Source: Phyllostachys edulis (Eukaryota > Streptophyta > Magnoliopsida > Poales > Poaceae). From it: 64,000 bases of DNA. The position numbers and the translations under genes are program-made. The stretch lies in assembly GCA_036346405.1 (NCBI GenBank), contig CM070546.1, positions 94,176,955-94,240,954 of the forward strand, written 5' to 3'. Under the pieces are notes generated by a model. The model ran no database searches. It saw only the letters and a list, made by a program, of their open reading frames with translations, and was not told the origin of the DNA. Shown piece after piece: positions 46,701-57,033 of this stretch (position 1 is its first letter; each line of letters opens with the position of its first letter).

Positions 46701-49318
46701 CTCGACTCGACTCGACTTTATGACTTACTAACCTTGGTTGCAACTATCAAGGCTTCTATGGTCATACTAAGCAGCTAACATTTACTTGTACAAATATAAA
46801 GCTTTGGCTCCCATGGTGATTGCTTTGAACAAATCTCTTTCCAGATTGTTGTAAGCATATGATGTTGATGGTTGCTTAATTGGGGAACTTTCGGTTAACT
46901 ATGATGATGGTATATATGACATAATTGTGTGTTGTCTCTATGAATTATGTTCTTATGCTGAAAGTAATGCAAGGAACTTGTATAACATGACAGCGTGATT
47001 TTCTTTAAACAGTATTGCATATCTTATGATTATATACATTATTTGCAGCATGATTATGGCATGCAACATCATTATACCCTATGCAAGATTTTTGTTGCAC
47101 GTTGTTTGGCACAATAAAACAAACTTGCTCCTTTTGATCTCAGGTTCTCCTTTGAAGATATATCTGCACAGAATCAAGTTAAGGCCTCTGTACAGCGAAA
47201 GATTCGGCAAAGTATTGCTGATGAGGTTGTGTTATGTCAAAGAATCTGGATAACCCTCCATATCTCTTTCATTTCAGCTGCAAAGTCTGCTGTTTAGCTT
47301 TACTGAAATCAATTTTGTTGCAGTACCCTGGCCTTGAACCTTTGCTAGATGACTTACTGCCAAAGAAGTCGCCTATGATTGTTGTTAAATGGTTAGTAGT
47401 TTATCTTTCTGGTTCAACATGCTTAATAGTCTGTCTTTATGTTTATAGTATACTATTGACATACTCAAAATTTACATTTGTCCATTTCCTTCTTCCCTAA
47501 TTCTTTCAACTTCAGAATAAGTAAAGGCACATGTAATTGTTGGTAAAATTGTTTCAAAGAAATCATTTTTTTTGTTAAAAGATTGTGGCCTTTCAAAGTG
47601 CACTGATCATAGTTGGTTTCTTTCTCTAGCCAAAATCATCTGAATCTTGTGGTGGTGAATAATGTCCCACTGTTTTTCAACATCCGTGATGGTCCTTACA
47701 TGCCAACCCTGCGGCTTCTTCATCAATGTAATTTTCTTCTCTATTTTCGTGGCATGTCATCTGTGCACTTGTTTTTTTTTTCATGATGCAGTATATCATT
47801 ATGTGTGAAATTTTAGGGCTCCACCTTTTTTCAATATGTTTACATGCTTATGTTTGCAGTCATTCTTAAAGTTTACCTGTTGGAGAATATCAACCAGAAT
47901 AGAAACTATATGAGTTATTTCTTAATGAAAAATGTGAAAGTGCCCCCCTTCTACGCTAACTTATGGTTGCATTTTATCAGATCCTGATATCATGAAGAAG
48001 TTCCAAGTAGATAGAGGTGCTATCAAGTTTGTTCTCTCTGGTGCAAACATAATGTGCCCTGGACTGACATCACCTGGTGGTGCCTTAGATGATGAAGTCG
48101 AGGAGGAAACACCAGTGGTAAAAGACTTGCTCTAAACTTCTAATTCATTTATATCTACTTTAAGAATGATTCACATCTATCTACTTAGTGTCTTTCTACC
48201 TTTTTTTCACTTCAGTTCCATTCTGCAGCGTGCAAATTAGTGTACCCACTTTTAGCTAGTCCATAGTAAGATAATTTGATTGGTATTGGTTGATTTATAC
48301 CTCATAATTCACGTTAAATTTATGGACAAGCTTCTGTCTCCTCCCCTGAACATGGCAACCACCAGACTCATTTTTTATCTGTTCAAATTTGTAATTGTCA
48401 GGCTATAATGGCTGAAGGCAAACATCACGCATTGGCAATTGGATATACAAAGATGTCAGCGAAGGGCATGTAAGTTCCTTTTTGAAGGATTAATCATTGA
48501 TGATTCTTCCCAGTCTGTATATTATACTTGTGAAGTGTGAACCTTGCACTCTTGCTTGATTCTTCACTCTGTTTTTGAGGGTTTTGTCAAGCTCAATCGT
48601 AATGTTTCGAAGTGGTTGATGTCTACTTGTGGTGTTCTCCTTATGATTGTTTACCTTATCATTTATTTCTAATAGTGCTTATCAATTAATTCTCAACATA
48701 ACAGAACCTTCTGCAGATATGCTAACAAAATTTAAGCTTTCCTTAACATTACATCCCACATATTCTTTGTTAGTAACACGCCTGAGTGTTGGGCTGTTGG
48801 CAATGCTACTCCTGAAATCCTGAATTATTGTAGAAGGACTATCAACAAAGGAATTGGAGTTGACAATATGCACTATCTAAATGATGGCCTGTGGAAGGTA
48901 CTCTGCTTTTCCTACCCCTCCTCCTTTTCAAATAGCAAAAAATAAATTATTGCATTTGGTGGTTGTAATTGAAGCATTCATTGGTAGCTTAATGCTGTAG
49001 AATTCTAGCAATTGCTTTTCCTACCCCTCCTCCTTTTCAAATAGCAAAAAATAAATTATTGCATTTGGTGGTTGTAATTGAAGCATTCATTGGTAGCTTA
49101 ATGCTGTAGAATTCTAGCAATTAGTACTTAATGGTGAGTGTTACAGTACTTTTGACCCTTGCAATTTGTTCATGAGTACTGCAGTGAGATCCTTGGAGTA
49201 ATGAAGGGGTAGAACATAATATATATATATATATATATATATATGTTATTTCTTTTTTTTACTTCAGCTATGATGATACTGACAGTCTTTCCTTTGACAG
49301 ATGGAACGGCTTGAATAA
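43765..49318 (+). CDS. MCTS1: MCTS1/Tma20-like PUA-domain translation factor, eight exons, 181 aa
   Basis: Homologue of animal MCTS1 (MCT-1) and yeast Tma20, which pair with DENR/Tma22 on the 40S ribosomal subunit and act in re-initiation and recycling in the cytosol. Exons: 43765-43775, 47144-47225, 47324-47391, 47630-47727, 47981-48117, 48402-48469, 48834-48897 and 49301-49318. All junctions are GT-AG and the joined length is 546 nt with stop. The protein starts MFKKFSFEDISAQNQVKASV. Residues 1-90 form the N-terminal MCT-1 domain (EYPGLEPLLDDLLPKK; PLFFNIRDGPYMPTLRLLH) and about 92-171 the PUA domain (VDRGAIKFVLSGANIMCPGL; IMAEGKHHALAIGYTKMS; NMHYLNDGLWKME). Length matches the human protein as I remember it. 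No frame break was seen. Intron 1 (3.4 kb) is swollen by nested elements; the 11-nt first coding exon lies far from the rest. Confidence 0.95.
44510..46733. mobile_element. hAT-like element in intron 1 of the MCTS1-like gene
   Basis: The left end reads GGTTATTAAGGCGGTAAGG followed by GAGGCGAGGCGA. The right end on the minus strand reads GGTTAGTAAGTCATAAAG followed by CGAGTCGAGTCGA. These look like diverged terminal inverted repeats with the 'AAGGCG' style of grass hAT elements. The interior is C-rich with no transposase. A truncated LTR retrotransposon (about 45030-46290) sits inside it. No 8-bp flanking duplication was matched, so the call is tentative. Confidence 0.45.
45030..46290 (-). mobile_element. 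LTR retrotransposon fragment (5' LTR, PBS, partial gag)
   Basis: On the minus strand a 417-bp LTR runs from 46290 (TGTCAGAAC) to 45874 (GGATCTGACA), with 7-bp inverted ends TGTCAGA/TCTGACA. Four bases later is TGGTATCAGAGC (45869-45858), the standard initiator-tRNA-Met primer site. Downstream, a gag-like frame is seen at 45173-45659 and 44990-45096 (EWIRQVDIYFAMANVPNEAK, as in grass gypsy gag). The sequence stops inside gag near 45030; protease, pol and the 3' LTR are absent. Confidence 0.75.
48904..49121 (+). repeat. 109-bp direct tandem duplication in intron 7 of the MCTS1-like gene
   Basis: Copy 1 (48904-49012) and copy 2 (49013-49121) look identical by eye. The duplicated unit starts just inside the exon 7 donor (TGCTTTTCCTACCCCTCC). 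It is followed at 49218-49244 by an (AT)n microsatellite. Confidence 0.9.
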
Positions 49319-49985
49319 GTAGAATCCACTAAGGGCGGCAGAATTTGCGGCATTGTCATATTGTTACATGAGTAATGGAATTAATTATCGATACATCTGG
49401 TATCATTTAAACAGATGAAATAGCCAATAGCTGCATATGCAGGAGAGAAGTCTGAGTTTACTCTGACCATTAAGTGCTAGACATGTTTGGCGGAACATTG
49501 ACTGATAAGAATGCTGTCTTCACCGCTTTAGTTGATATTATGCTGCTGAGATCCTTGTATAATACTTACACCATATCACTGATCATTTGCGCTTTTACTT
49601 TAACGTTTCAGAAGAAAAGTTCTTTCTTTTTTGGGTGAGTCTTGACATGAAAAAGAAAAAAATAAGTAAGCTTTTATGCTATTGGTGTTGATCTACCGTG
49701 GTTTTCTCAAAGATTGTTATCGCTTTTGTGGATTATTCATTCTTTTTCTGTTCCATCTCTTAATATGAAGTTCCTTGATTAACGATCCATGTTATATTTA
49801 GAGAACTATCTTTGACGTGTTTGAGTGAATACTTTCTCAAGGTTAATATGGTGGGGGTGCAGTGGTGCATGAATTTTGATGTAAAGGTTATAGTTCCGTG
49901 TCCGCGAGGTAGGGGCGAAAACGACTAGGATACAATCGGATATTGCTCTTTCCTTGTCCTAGTCCATGTTCTTTCTTGATATGAA
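49319..49985 (+). other. 3' UTR and downstream region of the MCTS1-like gene
   Basis: AT-rich sequence after the stop codon without coding potential. The poly(A) site is not identifiable with certainty. No element was seen before the hAT-type insertion at 49986. Confidence 0.5.
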
Positions 49986-50848
49986 TAGTAGTGGGCATTG
50001 GGCTGGCTGTCGGCACGGGCTTTGGGTCATGTCGTGCCGTGATAGCTTGGCCTAGTCACCCTGTTGTGTCGGCATGTCTCGCCTAAAGCCCGTTGTGACG
50101 GAGTCATGCTGTGCCGGTCTAAGCTCAGCCCTAAGTACCTATAGATGCTCGGAAAGACGATAGCCACTGTCGTCTAGGAAGACAAGGACACTTGTGCGCC
50201 AACCACACCCGCTCCCCCTCGCCATAGCCGCCTCCTCCTCTGGATGCCGATAAAGAACTCCGCCTACCTTAGCTGCGCCACACACTTGTGAAGGGGGTGA
50301 GAAGGACAGCGACGAGGAGGCTAGAGGAGGCAGCGAAGGCAAGCGCATGGGAGAGAGAGGAGGTGGTGGCTGGAGGAGCGGAGGAGAGCGCACGCACAAG
50401 TGGGGAGAGAGGGAGGGGCGGCGACGGAGGCGTGTGGGGAGGCGGCTGAGCCGGAGGGGAAATCAGAGAATGTGATTAGGGATTGAGAATTTGGGAGCCG
50501 GGGCTTGGGAGAGGGGGTTAGGGATGGGGGTTGGGGGGAGGCCGAAAGAGATGTTGGGCCAGGCCAGGTGGTAGAGAGAGGTTATTGGTTGGACCAAACC
50601 AGGGTTAGGGAGTGATTGGGCCAGGTCGAGAGAGGAAGGGATTGGGCTAGAACGGGAAGGTTGGGCCTATTTTGTGCCAGGCCGGCCCAAGCATGGTCGC
50701 CCAATGGGTCAGATTCTCAGCCCAAATTTCAAATTTCACCGTTCATGCCATGCCGGTCCGACCTACCACGTCACTGCAGGCTTAGATCAGATCGTCTCGA
50801 TCGATCTCGGACCAAATTTCAAAAAGCACGGCCCAAGTCCTAGCTCTA
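49986..50848. mobile_element. Non-autonomous hAT-type element with 8-bp duplication, 863 bp
   Basis: Flanked by GATATGAA on both sides (49978-49985 and 50849-50856), a perfect 8-bp duplication. The ends are TAGTAGTGGGCATTGGG and, on the minus strand, TAGAGCTAGGACTTGGG. Subterminal text is rich in CGGCACGGGC/GCACGGCCC motifs. The GC-rich interior (50140-50640) has open frames but no transposase domain. Confidence 0.8.
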
Positions 50849-50856
50849 GATATGAA

Positions 50857-51169
50857 TGCGCATATGGGTTTTTCATGAAACGAACACAATACAAATTGAG
50901 TTTGAATCGGTCAAAGATAACTGTGGTGGTGTGCACCGACCGCGGGGGATGTCTCTGGAACCATTCTTTCTCTTAGTCCTACAGGGCAAGAGATGAACCA
51001 GGTTTTTAAGAAGTACTTCACGCGACTGCTCGTTGCTTCTTTCTTCGGTTGGTTCACATCTATCATGATCGTTGTTGGAGCACCAAACAGGGGCGAATTC
51101 ATCGGGGAGGCTTCATTAGGCTCGAGCCTACCCTCCATGGCGCCGGTAACCCCCACCCCCGGCGACGGT
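50857..51169. other. Unassigned stretch
   Basis: Low-copy-looking DNA between two elements. Frames are open on both strands (51156-50911 minus, 50993-51181 plus) but show no domain I recognise. Confidence 0.4.
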
Positions 51170-51179
51170 GGTCAACCAT

Positions 51180-51799
51180 AAGGTTGTTAGAATCTCGATC
51201 CAAGTCTTAAAGTCTTAGACTTTACCATCCTTGATTGAGTGAAACGATCTAATTCTAGGTAGAATCTTAATATTATTTCGATTCTAGCAAAAAAAAGTTT
51301 GTAGGATCTCAAATATAATTTATATAATGATTCTACTTGATTCTACCGATTCTACTAATTAATTATTAAAAATTACTCAACATATGTCCTTTCTGTCGAA
51401 AAAAGTTTCACTGTATATTCATTTATATATAATAATTATTTGTATAAACAAAAAATAATCTTTCATTTTCACTATAGTTTGAAAGCTTTAAATTATAACA
51501 TGAACACAAAAATATGCAATATATAGCAAACTTGTGTTAATTATCATATAACGATGATAATATAACTTGTGTTAATTATCATATAACCATGATAATATAG
51601 GCAACTATAAATCTAATTAGATGCTAAAGGACTAAATAAATTCTAAAATGACAATTGAAAGATGTGGTAGATTGAGAAAATATACTATTTCGTAGAATCA
51701 GGTAGGTTCTTAGATTCTAAGATTCAGTCCTAGAATGCAATTCTATCAGAGCACCTCTAATTGACTGATTCGATTTAAGATCTTGATACTGACAACCTT
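51180..51799. mobile_element. 620-bp TIR element inserted before the receptor-kinase pseudogene
   Basis: The ends are AAGGTTGTTAGAATCTCGAT and, on the minus strand, AAGGTTGTCAGTATCAAGAT, about 17 of the first 21 bases matching. Flanks are GGTCAACCAT (51170-51179) and GGTCAGCCAT (51800-51809), one mismatch. It is AT-rich inside, with no coding capacity and a 26-bp direct repeat near 51532-51597 (around TAACTTGTGTTAATTATCAT). Duplication length fits hAT (8 bp) or Mutator-like (9-10 bp) elements; the superfamily is open. Confidence 0.7.
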
Positions 51800-51809
51800 G
51801 GTCAGCCAT

Positions 51810-52781
51810 GGCCATGGAGGATGGTGAGCTCCAGTGAGCATGACATACTTAGTAAGATCAGCGGGGAGAATGTGATCATCAGAGGTGGGTCAGGGAAGGT
51901 GTACCATATCCACCTTGGCGGCAACAAGGCAAGACACAGGACAGTGGTCGTGATTCGTGAAGAAGATCGAGAACTCCGGCGAGCCAGACACGAACTTCGA
52001 CAAGGAGTTCGAGTCAGAGGTGGGGACGTTGGGCGACCTCAGGCACGCCAACATCATCAACCTGCTCTGCTGCATCTCCGGCCGGGACACAAAGCTGCTC
52101 GTGTACGAGTACATGGAGAACGGCAGCTTGGACAGTTGGACCGGTGGCTGCACCGCCGCAAGCGTGCCGGCCTGTTGGATTGGCCAACGAGACTGAGCAT
52201 CGTCGTCGACGTCGCAAGAGGCCTCAGCTACATGCACCACAATTTCACGTGGCTAGTCATCCAACGCGATGTCAAGTGCAGCAACATCCTGCTTGACTGC
52301 AAGTTCAGAACAAAGATCGCTGATTCCGGGCTTGCTCGGATTCTTGCCAAGTCCAGCGAGTCGGAGTTGGCCTCAACCATTTGCGGAACCTTCAGTTACA
52401 TTGCTCCAGGTTACCACTTCTTGCATGTTTTCCTGCAATCCACTCGTGTACACACGAAAACACTAAAAACAGCGTGTGTCAGACTTAAGATGTGTATTTG
52501 GTTGCAGAGTACGTGCACAGGGCAAAGGTGAGCGAGAAGGTGGGCGTGTACAGCTTCGATGTTGTGTTGCTAGAGCTTGCCATCGGCCGAGGGCCGCAGG
52601 ACGGCGGCACAGAATCGAGCAGATGTTTAGCGAAATGGGCGTCAAAGCGGTATAAGAACAATGGCCCGTTGGGCGACTTAGTTGACAGTGAAATTCTTGA
52701 TCCAGCTTACTTGGAGGACATGGTGGTCGTGTTCAAGCTCAGCGTGGTTTGCACCGGCAAGGATTCGCCGGTAGATAACTG
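51810..52781 (+). pseudogene. LRR-receptor-like kinase domain fragment, disabled
   Basis: It encodes most of a Ser/Thr kinase domain of the leucine-rich-repeat receptor kinase type (HSL/CEPR-like by general look), without the extracellular or membrane parts. It begins SSEHDILSKISGENVI; the Gly loop reads IIRGGSGKVYHI, with the first Gly changed. A frameshift near 51957 moves to EFESEVGTLGDLRHANI and LLVYEYMENGSLD, and another near 52130 returns to DWPTRLSIVVDVARGLSYMH. The catalytic loop is VIQRDVKCSNILL (His of HRD replaced by Gln) and the Mg-binding motif is ADSGLA (DFG changed to DSG). An intron at 52410-52507 keeps GT-AG, and the C-lobe resumes with EYVHRAKVSEK and VYSFDVVLLELA. The frame ends at 52782 where a SINE begins. 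It looks like a TE-bounded dead copy. Confidence 0.85.
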
Positions 52782-52908
52782 AGCCTAGCTCAGTTGGCAC
52801 AGGGAGCTTCCAGGCTCCTGCCCACCTGCGTTTGAGGTTGGCTCGGCGCGCACATCTCACAGGAGTCCTTTAATGTAGCCAGGAAAAACCTGGCCACTAA
52901 AAAAAAGG
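52779..52908 (+). mobile_element. tRNA-derived SINE-like sequence
   Basis: About 125 bp starting with a strong A box (TAGCTCAGTTGGCACAG), a weaker B-box-like region about 35 bp later (GCGTTTGAGGTTGGCT), and an A-rich end (CACTAAAAAAAAGG). It abuts the kinase pseudogene and the CACTA end. No duplication could be matched, so the boundaries are approximate. It could be a decayed tRNA pseudogene instead. Confidence 0.5.
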
Positions 52909-52921
52909 ATCCACCAGCAAG

Positions 52922-55900
52922 CACTACTACAGAAAAAGTCTTCACAGACGGTTCAAAAATGTCATCACAGACGGTTTCGCGAGCCGTCTGAGTTTATGGG
53001 TCAGTAATGACATGAGGTCATCACAGATGATTTTTGAACCGTCTGTGACACATACTATCACAGACGGTTATTAACTCAAAACCGTCTGTGATAGTCGACT
53101 ATCACAGACGGTTTGTAGATGAAACCGTCTGTAATAGATGATGCATCACAGATGGTATGTCCTAAGGAACCGTCTGTGATATTCTTTTGTATTGCTAAAT
53201 CTATTTCTATTTATTGGCTAGCCTCACGAAATGCTAGCTATGCCCTCTGAAACAAGCTGAAACACAACAAGTTGTATACATCCAATTCACATTTATTTCA
53301 GAAACAAGCACATCCAATTCACATTCATTTCAGAAACAAGCACATCCAATTCACAAATCAATTAACTAAAATTAACCATTCATGTACATTTACACATATG
53401 TACCATTAAGTTCAATTTTATCCCAATCAAGTTCAATCTACATTGTGGAACGCCCCATCTAGATTTATGATCTGACTGTTCAAGAATGACGCAAACTGTC
53501 CTCGAATTTTTATAAGCTGGCTCTGTTCTAACGCAGTTTCGGCGATGCTCACAACCTATCGCTAAGAAGATTAAATTCGTGCTTATATAAATTGGTAAGT
53601 ATGAAATAATTGTTGCAAGATTGACAAACCGGAGGATCATTAGTTATCGTAGAACCGATGAGTAGTTGCATGCTGTGGCAAACATAGTATCCACAGAGGT
53701 TGCAGGCCGACGGCTGCTAGTGGCACTGCAAAAATAGAATTGGTTAGTTCGAAAGGCATTACTACGAAGTGTTATATAGGATTAATGTGTACTAGCTAGC
53801 GAGTACAGGGAATTTTAGATCGTGTCGCAGCTTCCTTCCCTTGGATTTTTCCCTCCTTTTGCAAAGTACACGGTGAACGACCTACGTGATTCCAAGAAGT
53901 TAGACTTAGCCATTGCAAAGGAAGGAAAGACTACAATAGAGTTTCTATGGAGGAAATGTGTTTACCTGTTGATTAAATGTTGGACAACTGTGAAGTCGTG
54001 TTTGGCCCTCTGTAGGGAATCTAGGTATATTACCGTGTTCCGTTTTGGTATAATTACAATTAGAATCCAGTGGAACCTACATAGGTATGTCACCATGGTC
54101 ATTAAACCTAAGTTCGTGTTTCTTATAAAGTACAGATCAGCAAGTATAGCCAGCAGTGCAACACTTACTCCTGGTTGTAGGGCAAAAGTATGAATTCCTT
54201 TTTGCGTTGAGCCAGCAAAAATTCTATAATGTTATCCTTAATGAATTTTGCATTCTCCTTGATGATTTGCTCGGAGATCAAGTGTGGGTCGAGGAAACCT
54301 ACCTGTGAATTCCTTAATTCGGCTTCAGAAATCATGTATCTATATACAAAAGCAAGGAGTTATATATAACATTTATCGGTATTATACGAACATTGACCGT
54401 GATTATACACACTTACAGTATCCAGCATCGCATGAGTGAGGCCTCGAGGGAGTCGAGGTTGAAGAGACACAACAAGTCCTCGAATGTCACTGTGAAGACA
54501 CAGTCTTGAGCCTCGTGGTTAAAATGAACCTTCTTGAACTTGACGGTGACACCCGAGCGTCGTTGTTCATCCGTCTTGTTGGCCTGTTCCATGTACCATG
54601 TATGTAATCTCGTGCAAGCCAATCTTAGGGTAGGGCTGTCTAACCTCTCGACCAACGGCTCGTCTAGCACAATTTTCCAGGCCAATTGCAAGAAGAGGAT
54701 ATCGTAACAGAGTCGACTGCCTTCGATTTGCCCTTCTTCCGTCGCTTTGTAAAGGTCGACTTCACAAGAGTCGATCGAGCACGCAGGTGTAGATGTATCT
54801 CGATGCATCGACCCTTGCCGCTTTGCAGGTAGCTCTAGTGTAGTCAGCTCCTGTGGACTTGACACCGTTGCAGGACATTCCCGTGAAGTTGACACCGGAG
54901 CAGGTAGCTCCAGGCAGATGTCCCTCTTGTGCTATTGGATGAATGCTCCAACGGCTTGCTCTAGAGTCATGACCTCGTCGTTTGGGGGAATATGCAGCGG
55001 GACGGCCGTGAAATTGGCATAAACACCGCCCACATTAACTTTTGCGAAACCCTGCGTTAGATTTACACCGTGCACCAAAGCCCCAACACCGGATAGATAC
55101 ACTTGGCCCCAAGCAGCATCTAGGGCAACAGAGGCATATCTCACTTGGAACTTGCACTTCGTAGCCACCTACATAATGATACAAAATTAGCTACTCCAAT
55201 AGACCTATCAATGGATCGAGCATTCCAAAGATGATAATTATTATCTGGATGTCTTCGACAGGAAATCTGTCGTCGCCTATTGGGGTAGGGTTAGGGTTGG
55301 ACGCGAAGCTACTCGAAAGTTTGGGGGAGCTGGCTAGCATAGTAGGGGCAGGGGCTTGCAACTGATTTGGGACTTGCAACTGAACTTCCCTAAGCCTTTC
55401 CTCAAAGCTCTCCATCTGCCATTGCATCGCAGCTCTGACGCGATCATCGATCTCATCTCTGAGGGATTCAATGATCTCATCTTTGAGGGATTCACGAATC
55501 TCCTCTTGTAGCTTTGCATCGCACTCGGCTTTGGCTCTCTTCCTACTCTGGTATGATTCGGAGTCCACTCGGAACCAATCTTTCCATGGAACATAAAGAC
55601 CAACGCCTCTCGTGCTCCAGTGCTCATTGTTTCCGGGTCATGGAGAGTATATCTCTCTCCTGCCCGCTCGAATGAGCCTTGGAAAGATTGTGCACTCAGC
55701 GTTACCTGCAATAGCCCGACATGTCATTTCACTTCCTATGAAGTTATGCAGTAATTACAAACTAGATAGTTTGATATCTTACCAGGCGCTAAGACACTTC
55801 CTCGTCTGCGGGGTTTGGAAAGGATATTTCCCCCATAGACAGGGTACATAACCTCCCCATTAACCAGTTTCAGGCACGCTCATCAGTGATATCGGCAAAT

Positions 55901-57033
55901 TGTGGGGAGACATTCGAACGGTTTACCTGCTGGTCCTGATCCCTCCATATCGGGATTTTACCCGCATACCTAGCGGTGCCGAGTCTGTGGGGGTACTTGT
56001 TTTTTTCCTAGAGGGCCCTATGCACTGCACTTTCACTCCTAAAATCATCTATCATCTTCTTCGCCACAAACTCGGCCCAGCACTCTTCCAAGAATGGATA
56101 CTTGTGGAAGGGCCTCAGATCCTTCTCCACGTAATTCTTGACAAGCGTGCTCTTGAAGTTCTTCCACACTTTGCACGCTCAGAGCAACACGGTCGTCAAG
56201 ACGGAGTCTCCGTGTTGTTCCGGATCTCAACAATCGAAAATATCCGCTGCCAGCCTAACCTTTTCGTTCTTTGGTCAACTCCTTCCACAAATCGTAGGTG
56301 ATGTTGACTGCTTCCGCAACTATTCTCGACCGCTTCTCCTAATGCGACGCCGCTTTCGGCGAGGATTGATAGGGGTCTTAGACTGATCGACTTCCGTGAT
56401 GGTAAATCAGCCCATGGTCCTTTTCGATATTCCTCTTCTTCTACTACGCTTGGATATTCCAGAGGACGGTGTATGAGACACATGAGACGACGATTACGAA
56501 AAATGAGCGGAAAACATCTTCACAAGAAATAGAAGTTCTGACACACATGAACATATTATCATAAGATTCGATCTCTATGTGTATGGGTATGAACACCAAT
56601 TAATAATAATTGGGATATGTAGGGAAGAAATTAGGACCAATACAATGACATAATTGACATAAACATGTAAATCCTCCAAGTCATTTAAAATGAATAATAT
56701 GCTCAACACAAACATCATCTGAACAAATGAAATCAGCATAAAGCTAAGATTTAACATTTTGATATTGCTCTCAGATGTAGAGTAAGCATTCCAATTAGAG
56801 CTCAAGTTCGAACCCGATTATCAAAATAATTTCAGTACAAGACTATTATCATCACAGTGCATTCATTTTAAGCCCACCACACCACATTGCAATATATTTC
56901 AGTAGCAGTATCAAAACAAATACCATATGAATCACTGACTAGAACAAATACAAATTCCTAAAACAAGTACAACACCTCATACTACTCAGTATTTGAACCA
57001 GATACCAGCGCAATTATCATGAGTCAATGATGA
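52922..57033 (+). mobile_element. CACTA element (family A), left part, with TNPA-Ulp1-type gene
   Basis: It begins CACTACTACAGAAAAAGTC, followed by inverted copies of ATCACAGACGGTTT up to about 53190 and by the same inner text as at 1-170 reversed. A minus-strand gene (53567-56483) fills the next 3 kb. At 57034 an LTR retrotransposon interrupts. The right CACTA terminus was not found; sequence after 63040 shows another family A subterminal block in the same orientation, so the element may continue or a separate copy may begin there. The left flank is AAG. Confidence 0.8.
53567..56483 (-). pseudogene. CACTA-borne TNPA-like gene with C-terminal Ulp1-like (C48) cysteine protease domain, disabled
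   Basis: Read on the minus strand. The N-terminal DNA-binding-type region at about 56045-56300 has WKNFKSTLVKNYVEKDL. A charged coil follows (55380-55560; EIRESLKDEIIESLRDEID), then 54932-55168 (VMTLEQAVGAFIQ), where TAG replaces the next codon before HKRDICLELPAP. The protease part is spread over exons ending or starting at 54417, 54169-54339 (YMISEAELRNSQVGFLDP), 53966-54076 (EFHWILIVIIPKRNTVIYLD) and about 53800-53940, then one starting at 53725 (QPSACNLCGYYVC). The His of FHW, Asp of YLDS, Gln of QPSA and Cys of NLCGYY fit the Ulp1/C48 catalytic set. A TAG stop sits two codons before the Gln. Further stops lie near 56180-56240. Ulp1-like domains in plant transposons are known (KAONASHI MULEs); this copy is inactive. 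Confidence 0.75.

Noticed and set aside
52779..52860. Possible functional tRNA gene because of the strong A box
   Set aside because: No cloverleaf could be folded: no anticodon stem and a poor B box, followed by an A-rich tail, so SINE-like or pseudo-tRNA.
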